A stretch of 64,000 bases of DNA from JBKBUF01 sp046290815 (GCA_046290815.1 JBKBUF010000025.1:1-64000), one strand, 5' to 3'; positions 34,848 to 44,461 are shown, counted from the first letter of the stretch. Made by a program: numbers and translations. The notes: generated by a model not told the origin, from the letters alone.

Positions 34848-36512
34848 ATGAAGAAATTTTTAAAGATTTCAGGATTGTCTTTCCTGGTAATGCTCATTAT
34901 TGGAGTTATTTTCTTTATAGTTACTGCTCTTATTTTTCCTCCTGAACCGGAAAGTCTCGATTCACTTGCATTAGAAAGAGATTCCATATCTGCACACCAT
35001 TATAAAATCGGACCAAACTGGGTTAAGAAAAATGAATTTGGTTTGTATGAGTTGTATGTCGAAGGAAAGCCTTTTGAAAGAGGAGTGATAAAAGGCAAGT
35101 TGACTAAAGAGCTGGTTAGAAAACAGGAAGATTTTTTTATAGCACAGATACATGAGCTTATTCCTTCCAAAAATTACCTAAGGTTTTTGAAATATTTTGT
35201 AGCCTGGTTTAATCGTGATCTGGATGAATATGTTCCCTTGGAATATCAGTATGAAATTTACGGTGTGTCTGAGTCGGCTTCCGATGAATATAACTATGTC
35301 GGTTCAAAGTATCAGCGGATGCTTAATTATCATGCAGCGCATGATATAGGTCATGCTTTGCAGGATAAAAGTCTTGTTGGTTGTACATCGTTTTCAGTAT
35401 GGGGTGACAAGTCTGAAAATAAAGATCTTCTGGTCGGAAGAAATTTTGACTTTTATGTGGGCGATGGGTTTGCTGAAGATAAAATTATTGCGTTTATCAA
35501 TCCGGACTCAGGACATAAGTTTATGATGGTAACCTGGGGAGGAATGATTGGTACACTTTCAGGAATGAACGAAAAAGGTTTGACCGTAACAATTAATGCC
35601 GCAAAGTCTGATCCTCCTTTGTCATCTGCTACTCCGATTTCTATTGTCGCAAGAGAAATATTGCAATACGCTTCAAATATTGATGAGGCATACCGACTGG
35701 CTGCTTCCAGAAAAACCTTTGTCTCCGAATCTATTCTGATAGGTTCACAAGCCGATGGAATGACTGCTATAATTGAAAAATCTCCAGGTAAAATTTCATT
35801 GGTAAAATCAGATGAAAACTATATAGTCTGTTCAAATCATTATCAAAGTAAAGAGTTTGAAAATGATTCTTTGAATGTGAAAAATATAAGAGAATCTGCA
35901 TCTTATTACCGACACCTGAGAACTGACCAGTTATTAAAAGAAAAATCAAGTTATAATCATTCTGATTTTGCAGCGATTTTACGAGACAGAAAAGGAGTGA
36001 ACGGAGCGGAGATAGGAATGGGTAATGAAAAGGCGTTAAATCAATTAATAGCCCATCATAGTATTATTTTTAATCCGGATAAACTCCTGGTTTGGGTCTC
36101 TTCTAATCCTATGCAATTGGGCGCTTATGTTGCTTATGATTTAAATAAGGTGTTTAATCTTCGTGATTCAATTCCTCAAATGGTTTATGAAAAAGATCTC
36201 ACCATAGCCCCTGATTCATTCCTGTTTTCAGACTCTTTTAAAGATTTTAAAACTTTCAGAAAAATGAGGATTGAAATTAAGAAAGCTACTAAGGATAAAA
36301 TAATGCTGGACGAGTCAGTTATGGAGAATTTTCTTAAATTAAACCCCGAATATTATGAAACCTACTGGATTGCCGGTGATTATTACCGGATACACCAGCA
36401 GATGGACAAAGCCAGGGGTTTTTATACTGAAGGTTTAAAAAAAGAAATTGCTACAATGCATGAGAGGAAAAAAATGGAAGAAGGACTTGCTTTGTGCAAT
36501 CAATCCAAATAA
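34848..36512 (+). CDS. Membrane-anchored C45/AAT-like N-terminal-nucleophile acyltransferase or amidase
   Basis: 554 residues from ATG 34848 (a TTG two codons upstream is ignored). One N-terminal transmembrane helix (8-30) puts the rest outside the cytoplasm. Residues ~165-440 match the acyl-CoA:6-aminopenicillanate acyltransferase/choloylglycine hydrolase superfamily: catalytic Cys 179 in VGCTSFSVW, then GRNFDFYVGD, GMIGTLSGMNEKGLTVTIN and ASRKTFVSESILIG. In this superfamily Cys becomes N-terminal by self-cleavage; here a membrane-anchored pro-piece would be released (inference). The last ~80 residues look TPR-like (YWIAGDYYRIHQQMDKA). It lies 8 bases before a PaaK-like ligase at the edge of the pigment cluster. 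Candidate for the ester-forming step, or an unrelated amidase. Confidence 0.75.
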   Translation: MKKFLKISGLSFLVMLIIGVIFFIVTALIFPPEPESLDSLALERDSISAHHYKIGPNWVKKNEFGLYELYVEGKPFERGVIKGKLTKELVRKQEDFFIAQIHELIPSKNYLRFLKYFVAWFNRDLDEYVPLEYQYEIYGVSESASDEYNYVGSKYQRMLNYHAAHDIGHALQDKSLVGCTSFSVWGDKSENKDLLVGRNFDFYVGDGFAEDKIIAFINPDSGHKFMMVTWGGMIGTLSGMNEKGLTVTINAAKSDPPLSSATPISIVAREILQYASNIDEAYRLAASRKTFVSESILIGSQADGMTAIIEKSPGKISLVKSDENYIVCSNHYQSKEFENDSLNVKNIRESASYYRHLRTDQLLKEKSSYNHSDFAAILRDRKGVNGAEIGMGNEKALNQLIAHHSIIFNPDKLLVWVSSNPMQLGAYVAYDLNKVFNLRDSIPQMVYEKDLTIAPDSFLFSDSFKDFKTFRKMRIEIKKATKDKIMLDESVMENFLKLNPEYYETYWIAGDYYRIHQQMDKARGFYTEGLKKEIATMHERKKMEEGLALCNQSK

Positions 36513-36520
36513 TTTTTTAT

Positions 36521-37810
36521 ATGCAGGCACCCGCAATTGAGTTTAAGAGCAGAGAAGAAATAAAGGCTTTTCAGGAGGCAGAACTAAAAAAGCTTATCCA
36601 GTATGTTAATCAGAATTCTGTTTTTTATAAAGAACTTTTTGCTAAACATAAAATTAATCCTCAGGCAATAAATAGCCTAGAAGATCTTGCAAAAATTCCT
36701 ACAACCTCCAAATATGATCTTAATCAGAGGAACAATGATTTTATCTGTGTAAATCCTGTCAGGATAATCGATTATGTTACTACCTCCGGTACATTGGGAG
36801 ACCCTGTCACTTTTGCTTTGACAGATAAGGATCTTGACAGACTTGCATACAATGAAGCAATTTCCTTTTTGTGTACAGGGTGCAATGAAAATGACGTTCT
36901 TCAGCTCATGACAACCATTGACAGGAGATTTATGGCAGGGCTGGCTTATTTCCTTGGTGCCCGTAAGCTAGGAGCGGGAATTGTAAGGGTGGGATCCGGA
37001 ATTCCTGAACTGCAATGGGATACTATCAAAAGATTAAACCCTACTGCGTTGATCGCTGTTCCTTCTTTTCTGTTAAAGCTTATTGAATATGCAGAAGCCA
37101 ATGGAATTGACTATAATGCTACTAGTATAAAAAAAGCTATTTGTATAGGGGAACCTATAAGAAATGAAGATTTTTCTTATAACACGCTGGGTCAAAAGAT
37201 TACCGAAAAATGGAATCTACGGCTATTTTCCACTTATGCTTCGACAGAAATGGTTACAGCATTCACAGAGTGTCAGGCTGGTCAGGGAGGGCACCATCAT
37301 CCTGAGCTTATTATTGTGGAATTTCTGGATGACGATGAGTTGCCTGTAAAAGAAGGAGAGGAGGGAGAGGTAGTGATCACCACTCTGGGTGTGGAAGGTA
37401 TGCCATTAATAAGGTTTAAAACAGGGGATATTTGCAGGGCAAATTATGAAAAGTGTTCTTGTGGAAGAACAAGTCTTAGGCTGGGCCCGATAGTTGGAAG
37501 AAAAAATCAAATGCTCAAATATAAGGGTACCACTCTATATCCACCTGCATTATATGATTTGTTAAATGATATACAGTACGTAGAAAATTATGTGGTGGAA
37601 GTGTTTACCAATTCGATCGGAACAGATGAGATTTTGATTAGGGTAGGGACAAACCATGCTTCCGACGCCCTTGAGAAAGAAATAAAAGACCATTTCAGGG
37701 CAAAACTAAGGGTTGCACCTATGATCAAATTTGAGCCTGTAGAACTTATTCAAAAAATTCAAATGCCTGATACGAGCCGAAAGCCAATAAAGTTTTTCGA
37801 CAGGAGGTAA
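36521..37810 (+). CDS. PaaK-like adenylate-forming ligase (aryl/acyl activating enzyme)
   Basis: 429 residues from ATG 36521; a GTG nine codons upstream lies in the previous gene and is not preferred. Phenylacetate-CoA-ligase fold: P-loop TTSGTLGDP at 87-95, STYASTEMVTAF (acceptor-binding), GMPLIRFKTGDIC with the conserved Asp, CSCGRT (metal-binding turn) and GRKNQMLKYKGTTLYP. Family role: ATP-dependent activation of an aryl acid as adenylate and transfer to CoA or carrier protein. In the flexirubin context it would load 4-hydroxycinnamate-type starter made by the ammonia-lyase at 42755 onto an ACP or CoA (inference). Eight bases after the C45-like gene, so co-transcribed. Confidence 0.85.
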   Translation: MQAPAIEFKSREEIKAFQEAELKKLIQYVNQNSVFYKELFAKHKINPQAINSLEDLAKIPTTSKYDLNQRNNDFICVNPVRIIDYVTTSGTLGDPVTFALTDKDLDRLAYNEAISFLCTGCNENDVLQLMTTIDRRFMAGLAYFLGARKLGAGIVRVGSGIPELQWDTIKRLNPTALIAVPSFLLKLIEYAEANGIDYNATSIKKAICIGEPIRNEDFSYNTLGQKITEKWNLRLFSTYASTEMVTAFTECQAGQGGHHHPELIIVEFLDDDELPVKEGEEGEVVITTLGVEGMPLIRFKTGDICRANYEKCSCGRTSLRLGPIVGRKNQMLKYKGTTLYPPALYDLLNDIQYVENYVVEVFTNSIGTDEILIRVGTNHASDALEKEIKDHFRAKLRVAPMIKFEPVELIQKIQMPDTSRKPIKFFDRR

Positions 37811-37944
37811 TTTTGTCAATATTATTTTTTGCAAAAAAAATAATGGCAGTTGTTTTAATTTTAACGTACTATTTGAATAATTTTTCGTTATTTTTAATCA
37901 AATTTTAATCTTAAACCTAATTAAATTTAAACCGAGATACATTT

Positions 37945-38562
37945 ATGAAAAAAATGAAAAATTTGTTAGTGGTTATGCTTCTTATGGTATTTGCAACCAC
38001 TGTGAATGCGCAAAAAATTAAACAGGAATCTGGTAACCAGGATTTTTTGAAGGGACAGTCTGAAATTAATATTGTATATGTTTATGACGGAATGAAAATC
38101 GGAAGAAAAGGTAAACCTGAATCTGAGTATACAGCAGAAAAAGTAGCTGATCACAATAAAAAAGAACCTGGAAAAGGTGATAAGTGGCTTGAGAATTGGA
38201 AAGGCGCAAGAACTCAAAGATATGAGCCTAAATTCGAAGAGCTTATCAATGATGTATTAAGCAAAAAGAATGTGAAGTTTTCTCAAAACAGCAAAGCAAA
38301 ATACACTTTGATTGTAAAAACTACTATGACAGAGCCAGGCTTTAAAACTCCTGTAGCTAGCCAGCCTGCACTTGCAGATTTTGAATTTATCTTCGTGGAA
38401 ACAGAGAATCTTTCTAAAGAACTTTCAAAAATGTCTTTGAAATCTGTAATGGGAGCACAGGCTATGGGATTTGATTTTGATGCAGGTAGCAGAATTCAGG
38501 AATCATATGCTAAAGCAGGTAAAATGCTAGGAAAACATTTAGCAGGTACAGTATTTAAATAG
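37945..38562 (+). CDS. Secreted or periplasmic protein of unknown function
   Basis: 205 residues. Signal peptide 1-22 (TTVNA-Q). The mature part is Lys-rich and mixed alpha/beta, with AKYTLIVKTTMTEPGF and a C-terminal helix (SYAKAGKMLGKHLAG). No known motif. Start ATG 37945 (MKKMKN). Its own terminator follows at 38583. Gap of 134 bases after the PaaK-like gene, with an A/T hairpin (37821-37844), so it is probably a separate unit. Confidence 0.65.
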   Translation: MKKMKNLLVVMLLMVFATTVNAQKIKQESGNQDFLKGQSEINIVYVYDGMKIGRKGKPESEYTAEKVADHNKKEPGKGDKWLENWKGARTQRYEPKFEELINDVLSKKNVKFSQNSKAKYTLIVKTTMTEPGFKTPVASQPALADFEFIFVETENLSKELSKMSLKSVMGAQAMGFDFDAGSRIQESYAKAGKMLGKHLAGTVFK

Positions 38563-38582
38563 TTATTCCTGATTTTCAAATT

Positions 38583-38617
38583 AAAGGAGGTTGTATCAAA
38601 TACAACCTCCTTTTTTT
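38583..38617 (+). terminator. Rho-independent terminator after the 205-residue secreted protein
   Basis: A 14-bp perfect stem (38583-38596 with 38600-38613, core AGGAGGTTGTAT), loop CAA and T's to 38617. It may also end the convergent minus-strand gene stopping at 38647, since the opposite arm begins with A's. Confidence 0.95.
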
Positions 38618-38646
38618 ATTTATCCTGATAATTCTGGTAATTCTGG

Positions 38647-41097
38647 TCAGAAATCCAGATGTACAGTTCCCTTTATGAAGAACCTGTTTGCGCCCGGCTT
38701 GTCCAGATAACTTAACCTCTGGATATAATCTATCCTGAACACCCTGAAAATATTTTCTATACCTATTCCGGCTTCGGCAAACGGACCTTGAGATAAATCC
38801 GAAGTGATAGAAGGCAACTCAAACTCTCTTGCGTTTCTGTTTCTAAGGCTTCCATACACCATTCTTCCTGATATGACCTCTCTCCACTTTAATTTTCTGA
38901 TGCCGGGAATTCTGTTAAGCAGATAACCTTCCAGGTGCTGGCTCACATTGAGAGAAGCATATTGGTCGCTGACAAATTCAAAAAAGTTCATTGTATTGAA
39001 TATGTTTTCATCCAGGAAAAAGGTCTGATTGCCCGGATGCATTTCAAGAATAGGATAGGGTACATTTCCCCATATTTTTCCTCCTTCTATTCTATATCTG
39101 AATTCCCCAATACTTCCTGTCTTCATTCTGTGCCTTATGTTAAGAATAGCTTTTTGGTAATCATAATCTGCACCAAAAATATTTTTAAAGCCCCAGACCA
39201 GACCAAGATCGAATATCGGATAGTTGCTTCCCAGGCTTAATAAATTATAGTCGCCTCGTAGGAATTTTTCTTTATATCCGAAGTGTGTAAATAAAGTAAC
39301 TTCACTGGTAGTTAGGTCAGGAATATTCCATCGGAAGCCATTTTCAGCTCGCTCAAATGATAATTTTCCCAATGGACTCAGTTTGTTATGTTTGAATTGA
39401 ATTCTGTTGCTAAATCCCTGAAACCATTCATGCTCCAAAAACAATCTGTATTCTGTGTTAAAGTTCAGTCTGTTTTGTGGAAATATCCTGAATATAGTAG
39501 CCAGCAGATTGTCGCTTTTTCTGAATACTGCATGACTTAAACCTAGTTGTTCAACATCATGTCTATAGTGAGTGCCTACCAGTGTTCTTGGCCTGTGCTT
39601 AAAAAAATACTGAATGCCGGCTCCGTATTTCCACCTTTCATCCATTAAGCCGTACGCAACATGCCCTGTTATCAATATATTTTTATGAAGCTCAGGTGTG
39701 GTTCTGAGATTTAATTTTAATCTGCTCCCTTCTACAGGATTGTAATTGTACAATGTATAGTAAGGTCCTAATTCGAAATACCTGAAATTTTTATATCCTG
39801 TAAATACTGACAGGTAATTTTTAAATAAAGGTAATCTCCTGAGCGAATCTACCAAATGGTAAACTGCAATTTCATTTTTGCTTAATGTATCATGTCTGAT
39901 TTTATTCCAATACTCATCATTGTATTCATAAGCATTTTCGGCAAAGGTCGAGCTCTCTTTGTTTTTTGCTATAGGATTAGGATCAGAGAAGGTGAAATTC
40001 TTGTAGGAGGTATGTTTTTTAGCAAAGAACTTTTCGGTTTTAACAGCATGTGGCACTAAAACCTCACCATGGATAACCATCTGGTCTTCCAGTAAAAACC
40101 AGCAGTTGTTATATTGGTTGTAAACCTGTCTGAATTTTACATCAGTAATCAGATTGATATTGGCATCAGAAGATATAATGGCTTCAATTTCCTTCACTGC
40201 AAAAGAAGAATCGGCAATCCACATGTTTCCTGTGAAAGTGAGTTCCTGTTTTCTTTTCGGATAGAATTTGATTTTGTAACACCAGTGATTGTCAATCAGG
40301 CTGCTATCTGTTAATTCATAATCATAATGTTTAAATGCGTTATCCGAAATTGGTGTAATAAAGTTTTTGTTGAATATCCTCATCAGGTTGACATGGATGT
40401 CTCTTTGTATAGCAAGATCAGTGAAAATGGCAGAAATGCTTTCATTTTTTATCCCTGAGACTTTCGCTGCAGTAACAAGTTCTTTTTCACCTGCCTCTTT
40501 AGAATAATAAACTTCAGAAACTGTTTCTGACAACAACACCGGAAGAAAAGGTTGACCTTCCGTGGAATCTATGTTATCAAAGAAAAAATTGAATGGCTGA
40601 AGCAGCTTTCGGTTTTTCAGTTTATCGGTTATATTTTTAATTCCGAATTTTAGCTTGCTATAAGTCTGATAATGGTAATCCGGTAAGTTTTGCTTTCTGT
40701 TTTTGTCTTTATTTTTTTGTGCACTTCTTATGATTCGGTAAGCAGGATTTTCCCCTGCAGTTACCACAATCTCTGCAAGCTTCTGCACATTTGCTTGCAG
40801 TTGTATCAGCAGGTTTTGAGACTGATATAATTTGATGTTTATGTAAAATATGGTATACCCCAGAGATTCGAATACCAAAGTATCGCAGTTAGTTTTACCT
40901 TCTATGGAAAAATTTCCGTCAAGATCAGCTACTGTTCCGCAACTTCTGTCTTTAAAAAAAATATTGGCAAAAGGAATTTCTTCCTTGGTATCGGCATCTA
41001 TTATCTTCCCTGTTATTTTGGTTTTTTGGGCAAGGATATCCTGATAGGCACAGATCAATAATAAAAAGCAAAATGCAGCCCTTAAGCAAGGCTGCAT
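38647..41097 (-). CDS. DUF5686-type outer-membrane protein with carboxypeptidase-regulatory-like domain
   Basis: 816 residues from ATG 41097, giving the signal peptide MQPCLRAAFCFLLLICAYQ; a GTG at 41136 overlapping the stop of the upstream gene is an alternative. Residues ~25-110 are a CarboxypepD_reg-like beta-sandwich (TKITGKIIDADTKEEIPFAN, VADLDGNFSI). A long DUF5686 region of beta-strands follows, with the last third a beta-barrel ending in FIKGTVHLDF. Known: such proteins are common in Bacteroidetes outer membranes; the function is unknown. There is no TonB plug. The start codon lies inside a perfect hairpin (41070-41100). It is downstream of and probably co-transcribed with the halogenase-like gene. 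Confidence 0.75.
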   Translation of the reverse strand: MQPCLRAAFCFLLLICAYQDILAQKTKITGKIIDADTKEEIPFANIFFKDRSCGTVADLDGNFSIEGKTNCDTLVFESLGYTIFYINIKLYQSQNLLIQLQANVQKLAEIVVTAGENPAYRIIRSAQKNKDKNRKQNLPDYHYQTYSKLKFGIKNITDKLKNRKLLQPFNFFFDNIDSTEGQPFLPVLLSETVSEVYYSKEAGEKELVTAAKVSGIKNESISAIFTDLAIQRDIHVNLMRIFNKNFITPISDNAFKHYDYELTDSSLIDNHWCYKIKFYPKRKQELTFTGNMWIADSSFAVKEIEAIISSDANINLITDVKFRQVYNQYNNCWFLLEDQMVIHGEVLVPHAVKTEKFFAKKHTSYKNFTFSDPNPIAKNKESSTFAENAYEYNDEYWNKIRHDTLSKNEIAVYHLVDSLRRLPLFKNYLSVFTGYKNFRYFELGPYYTLYNYNPVEGSRLKLNLRTTPELHKNILITGHVAYGLMDERWKYGAGIQYFFKHRPRTLVGTHYRHDVEQLGLSHAVFRKSDNLLATIFRIFPQNRLNFNTEYRLFLEHEWFQGFSNRIQFKHNKLSPLGKLSFERAENGFRWNIPDLTTSEVTLFTHFGYKEKFLRGDYNLLSLGSNYPIFDLGLVWGFKNIFGADYDYQKAILNIRHRMKTGSIGEFRYRIEGGKIWGNVPYPILEMHPGNQTFFLDENIFNTMNFFEFVSDQYASLNVSQHLEGYLLNRIPGIRKLKWREVISGRMVYGSLRNRNAREFELPSITSDLSQGPFAEAGIGIENIFRVFRIDYIQRLSYLDKPGANRFFIKGTVHLDF

Positions 41098-41100
41098 TTT
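41070..41100 (-). promoter_or_regulatory. Perfect 11-bp hairpin covering the start codon of the DUF5686 gene
   Basis: On the minus strand AAAATGCAGCC (41100-41090), a 9-base loop and GGCTGCATTTT (41080-41070) are exact complements, then GCTTTTTAT follows. The stem contains the ATG at 41097 and the T-rich tail looks like a terminator, yet it is within coding sequence. It may hide the start codon or cut transcription after the halogenase-like gene (inference). Confidence 0.5.
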
Positions 41101-41132
41101 GAATTTAAATGTTGAATATTTATTAGTTAATA

Positions 41133-42374
41133 TCACTTATTAGCACTCGCCTCCATTTTAATGACATGGGCAAGTGATTCAAGTACTCTGTCATGTTTTT
41201 TAACAAACGGATTGTTAAGGTCCCAGACATATCCTGCAAGTACTGAACAAATTTGCTTTTTTATTTCAGGATTTGGGTTAGGAGCGAAGAATATATCCTG
41301 AAGTGTCCCTTTATACCAGCCCATGACATAGCTTCTGAAGGTATTTACCCCTTGCATTGTTGGTTCCATAAATTCTTTTTCCCAGTCAACTGAAGCGCCT
41401 TTTAATTGCTTAGATACTAATCTTGCTGCGGTTGCACCGGAAACGGTCGCCAGTGTTACTCCTGAAGAAAATATAGGATCCAGGAACTCTGTAACATTGC
41501 CTACAAGTACGAAGCCATCGCCATAAAATTTGTCAGTAGTAACTGACCAGCCTTCAATTGTTCGTGGTTCAAAAGCAAACTCAGTGCCGCTAAATCTTTT
41601 CACAATTTGTGGTTCTGTTTCTATCATAGCCCTTAGTTTTTCTTCAGGGCTTCCTTCAAATTTTTCGAAGAATTCAGGGTTCCCTACAAAGCCTAAGGAG
41701 GTGAGGCCATTGGAAAACGGAATTATCCATATCCATACCTCAGGTGCATGTGCGACTACAGTTATCCTGTTTGGCTCGTTGTCAATATTTCGGTTTACAT
41801 CCTTCACATGAGTGAACAATGTTTTTCTTGGCGGAAGATTGGATGGTCGGTCGAGGTTAAACAGTTTAGGTATTACTCTCCCATACCCGCTGGCATCTAT
41901 GATGAATTTTGCTTCTATTTCACTTTTGTTGCCATCAGTATCCTGAACTGTAGTGACAGAATCAGAGCCATTGAAAACAATATTAGTTACTTCAGTTTCA
42001 AAATCAACAACTACCCCCTTAGATTGTAATTCTTCTGCAAGAGTTAAATCAAATTCGGCTCTGGGAACCTGCCAGGTCCACCCCCAGCCTTTGGTAAAGC
42101 TATTGGCAAAGTTGAAATCGCAAATGTTTCCGTTTTTAACGAATTTAGCTCCGAACTTTTCTTGAAAACCTTTTTTCTTTACGGCATCCAGGAGCTCCGC
42201 TTCTTCCAGCGCCTCCATACATCTCGGAAGCAGACTTTCCCCGATAACAAATCTGGGGAATTTCATTTTCTCGACGATTTTTACTTTAAGACCGTTTTTA
42301 TGTACTATTCCGGCTGCAACTGTCCCTGAAGGGCCTGCGCCAATCACAAGTACATCTACTATCTCTCTTCTCAT
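41133..42374 (-). CDS. FAD-dependent halogenase/monooxygenase-like enzyme of the pigment region
   Basis: 413 residues. N-terminal FAD-binding motif GAGPSG at 12-17; FPRFVIGESLLP at 39-50; a Lys at 73 in FQEKFGAKF where flavin halogenases carry the catalytic lysine; W214-I-W216-I-I-P219 fitting the WxWxIP signature of flavin-dependent halogenases; GDGFVLVGNVTEFLDPIFSSG for FAD binding. Cytoplasmic. Known: flexirubin-type pigments can be ring-substituted, including chlorination. Inference: acts on the aryl end of the pigment, as halogenase or hydroxylase; the motifs favour halogenase but do not prove it. Divergent from the ammonia-lyase gene; its TGA overlaps a GTG of the DUF5686 frame. Confidence 0.8.
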   Translation of the reverse strand: MRREIVDVLVIGAGPSGTVAAGIVHKNGLKVKIVEKMKFPRFVIGESLLPRCMEALEEAELLDAVKKKGFQEKFGAKFVKNGNICDFNFANSFTKGWGWTWQVPRAEFDLTLAEELQSKGVVVDFETEVTNIVFNGSDSVTTVQDTDGNKSEIEAKFIIDASGYGRVIPKLFNLDRPSNLPPRKTLFTHVKDVNRNIDNEPNRITVVAHAPEVWIWIIPFSNGLTSLGFVGNPEFFEKFEGSPEEKLRAMIETEPQIVKRFSGTEFAFEPRTIEGWSVTTDKFYGDGFVLVGNVTEFLDPIFSSGVTLATVSGATAARLVSKQLKGASVDWEKEFMEPTMQGVNTFRSYVMGWYKGTLQDIFFAPNPNPEIKKQICSVLAGYVWDLNNPFVKKHDRVLESLAHVIKMEASANK

Positions 42375-42754
42375 AAATATAATGGTAGTATTGGGTTATG
42401 TGTTAGTAAGGATAAAACGTTAAGGGTATGTTTACATTATCACCTGTAGGTGATTTTACGGCTTAAAGTCTAAAGGCCAACATAAAATTAGATAATTTGG
42501 GAGAACTGCAAAATAATAACTGTCATAAATGCCGGTGAAATTTTTTATTTCATAAGGAAATGAATTTTTATACGGATTTCTCAAATTATTTATATTTTTA
42601 CGATCTTTTTAAGAAAAGGATTACGATCAAGTAATTTTTATATGAAATACTTTTAACTGCTTAAAAATTAGAAAAAGTAATACGCCGGGGAACCAAAAGA
42701 AAGATTTTTTCCTTAGACAGGCTAACCGGTACTCAAAATATACCAAATACCCAG
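42375..42754. other. Divergent promoter region between halogenase-like and ammonia-lyase genes
   Basis: 380 bases, A/T-rich, that must serve both directions. I found no exact TAnnTTTG box on either strand; CAAAATAA near 42508 is a near match read from the minus strand. No tRNA, repeat or small ORF is supported. Confidence 0.45.
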
Positions 42755-44293
42755 ATGATAATAATCGGTGATAAGCACCTCAGTTTAAAAGATGTATCTA
42801 AAGTACTTTTAGATAAAGAGGCAATTCAGTTGCATGAACAGGCAATTGAAAGGGTTGGAAGAAGTTATAATTTCCTGAAAGATTTCAGTAAAGACAAATT
42901 GATTTATGGTATTAATACCGGTTTCGGCCCTATGGCTCAATATCGGATTGATGAAGAAAATCAAACTCAACTTCAGTATAATCTGATAAGAAGTCATTGC
43001 TCCGGCACTAACAATCATTTATCTCCTCACTATACAAAAGCAGTTATGCTTGCCAGATTGAATTCCCTGATAAAGGGTTTCAGTGGTATCCATCCGGATG
43101 CGGTAAAACTGCTTCAGGAATTGATCAATAGGAATATAAGCCCGCTGATCTTTGAACACGGTGGTGTTGGAGCAAGTGGTGATCTTGTACAGCTGGCACA
43201 CCTCGCTCTGGTTCTGATAGGTGAAGGAGAGGCTTATTTTGATGGGAAATGGCATAATACTTCTGAATTGTACGCCTCCCAAAAATTACAACCTCTTAAA
43301 ATTTATATAAGAGAAGGTTTGGGTATCATGAATGGTACTTCTGCCATGACCGGTATCGGATTGTTGAATCTCTTATATGCATATCGACTGGTGGAGTGGT
43401 GTATTGTTGCCTCCTCCATGATCAACGAAATAGTGGAATCTTTTGATGATCACTTTTCTAAAGAGCTTAACCAGGTTAAAATGCATGCAGGTCAGTTGAA
43501 AATAGCCATGCATATGAATGAGATGGTGAAAGGAAGCGCCCTGGTAAGGAAAAGAGAGCAACATCTTTATAATAGAAAAATCGAAGATACAGTACTTGTT
43601 GATAAGGTGCAGGAATATTATAGTTTAAGATGCGTGCCTCAGATTTTAGGTGCTATTTATGACACAGTTGCCGGTTGTGAAAATGTACTTATAAATGAAT
43701 TAAACTCTGCCAATGATAATCCTATAATCGACGCAGAAAATAAAAATATATTTCACGGAGGTAATTTCCATGGAGATTACGTTTCCCTGGAGATGGATAA
43801 GTTGAAAATTGCCGTGGTTAAGCTTTCTATGTTGGCCGAAAGGCAATTAAACTATCTATTAAATACCAAACTGAACGATAAGCTTCCTCCGTTTGTTAAT
43901 CTCGGAAAATTGGGGTTGAACTTCGGTATGCAGGGCGTACAATTTACTGCTACTTCAACTGTCGCTGAAAATCAGACGCTTTCATTCCCAATGTATGTAC
44001 ATAGTATACCAAATAATAATGACAACCAGGATATTGTAAGTATGGGTACCAATTCGGCTCTTCTTACTAAAAAGGTGGTTGAAAATACTTTTGAAGTACT
44101 TTCTATTGAGTTTATCACCCTTATTCAGGCTGTAGATTATTTAGGTTTTGCCGAACGCCTCGCTCCGGCCACAAGAAAGATTTATTCAGAATTGCGTCGG
44201 ATTGTTCCAAAATTTGAAAGTGACTCTCCAAAATATAAAGAAGTTAGAGCTGTAAAAACGTATCTGATTGATAATAAAGCAAATATATTTTAA
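42755..44293 (+). CDS. Aromatic amino acid ammonia-lyase (HAL/TAL family)
   Basis: 512 residues. YGINTGFG at 51-58 carries the catalytic Tyr. GGVGASGDLVQLAHL places A140-S141-G142, which cyclise to the MIO cofactor. The ring-binding stretch LIRSHCSG lies at 77-84, and NSANDNPIID follows near residue 320. Full length, cytoplasmic. By sequence it belongs to the histidine/tyrosine ammonia-lyase group; SH in the selectivity loop does not separate the two. In a flexirubin-type cluster its job would be tyrosine to 4-coumarate, the aryl starter (inference from context). First gene of the plus-strand run; a -7 promoter box starts again before fabG. Confidence 0.88.
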   Translation: MIIIGDKHLSLKDVSKVLLDKEAIQLHEQAIERVGRSYNFLKDFSKDKLIYGINTGFGPMAQYRIDEENQTQLQYNLIRSHCSGTNNHLSPHYTKAVMLARLNSLIKGFSGIHPDAVKLLQELINRNISPLIFEHGGVGASGDLVQLAHLALVLIGEGEAYFDGKWHNTSELYASQKLQPLKIYIREGLGIMNGTSAMTGIGLLNLLYAYRLVEWCIVASSMINEIVESFDDHFSKELNQVKMHAGQLKIAMHMNEMVKGSALVRKREQHLYNRKIEDTVLVDKVQEYYSLRCVPQILGAIYDTVAGCENVLINELNSANDNPIIDAENKNIFHGGNFHGDYVSLEMDKLKIAVVKLSMLAERQLNYLLNTKLNDKLPPFVNLGKLGLNFGMQGVQFTATSTVAENQTLSFPMYVHSIPNNNDNQDIVSMGTNSALLTKKVVENTFEVLSIEFITLIQAVDYLGFAERLAPATRKIYSELRRIVPKFESDSPKYKEVRAVKTYLIDNKANIF

Positions 44294-44342
44294 GGGATTG
44301 TAATTGTTATGCACAATAAGAGCTATAAGCAGATATTTTCAC

Positions 44343-44350
44343 TATATTTG
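44343..44350 (+). promoter_or_regulatory. -7 promoter box upstream of fabG
   Basis: TATATTTG matches TAnnTTTG exactly. No TTTG is found at the ideal spacing upstream, so the -33 element is weak. It lies about 110 bases before the fabG start and may drive the long pigment operon. Confidence 0.5.
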
Positions 44351-44461
44351 CACTCTTAAAAAAAATACCCCTTATAATAACCTCAATTTCAGATTAATGT
44401 TTAAAAATATTGAGGCGGATAAGTGGATGATAATTAAAACGTTTATAAAAAATCTATTTAA

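Noticed and set aside
37821..37844. A/T inverted repeat after the PaaK-like gene as terminator
   Set aside because: Ten A-T pairs only. This is common by chance in AT-rich DNA and too weak to call a terminator.
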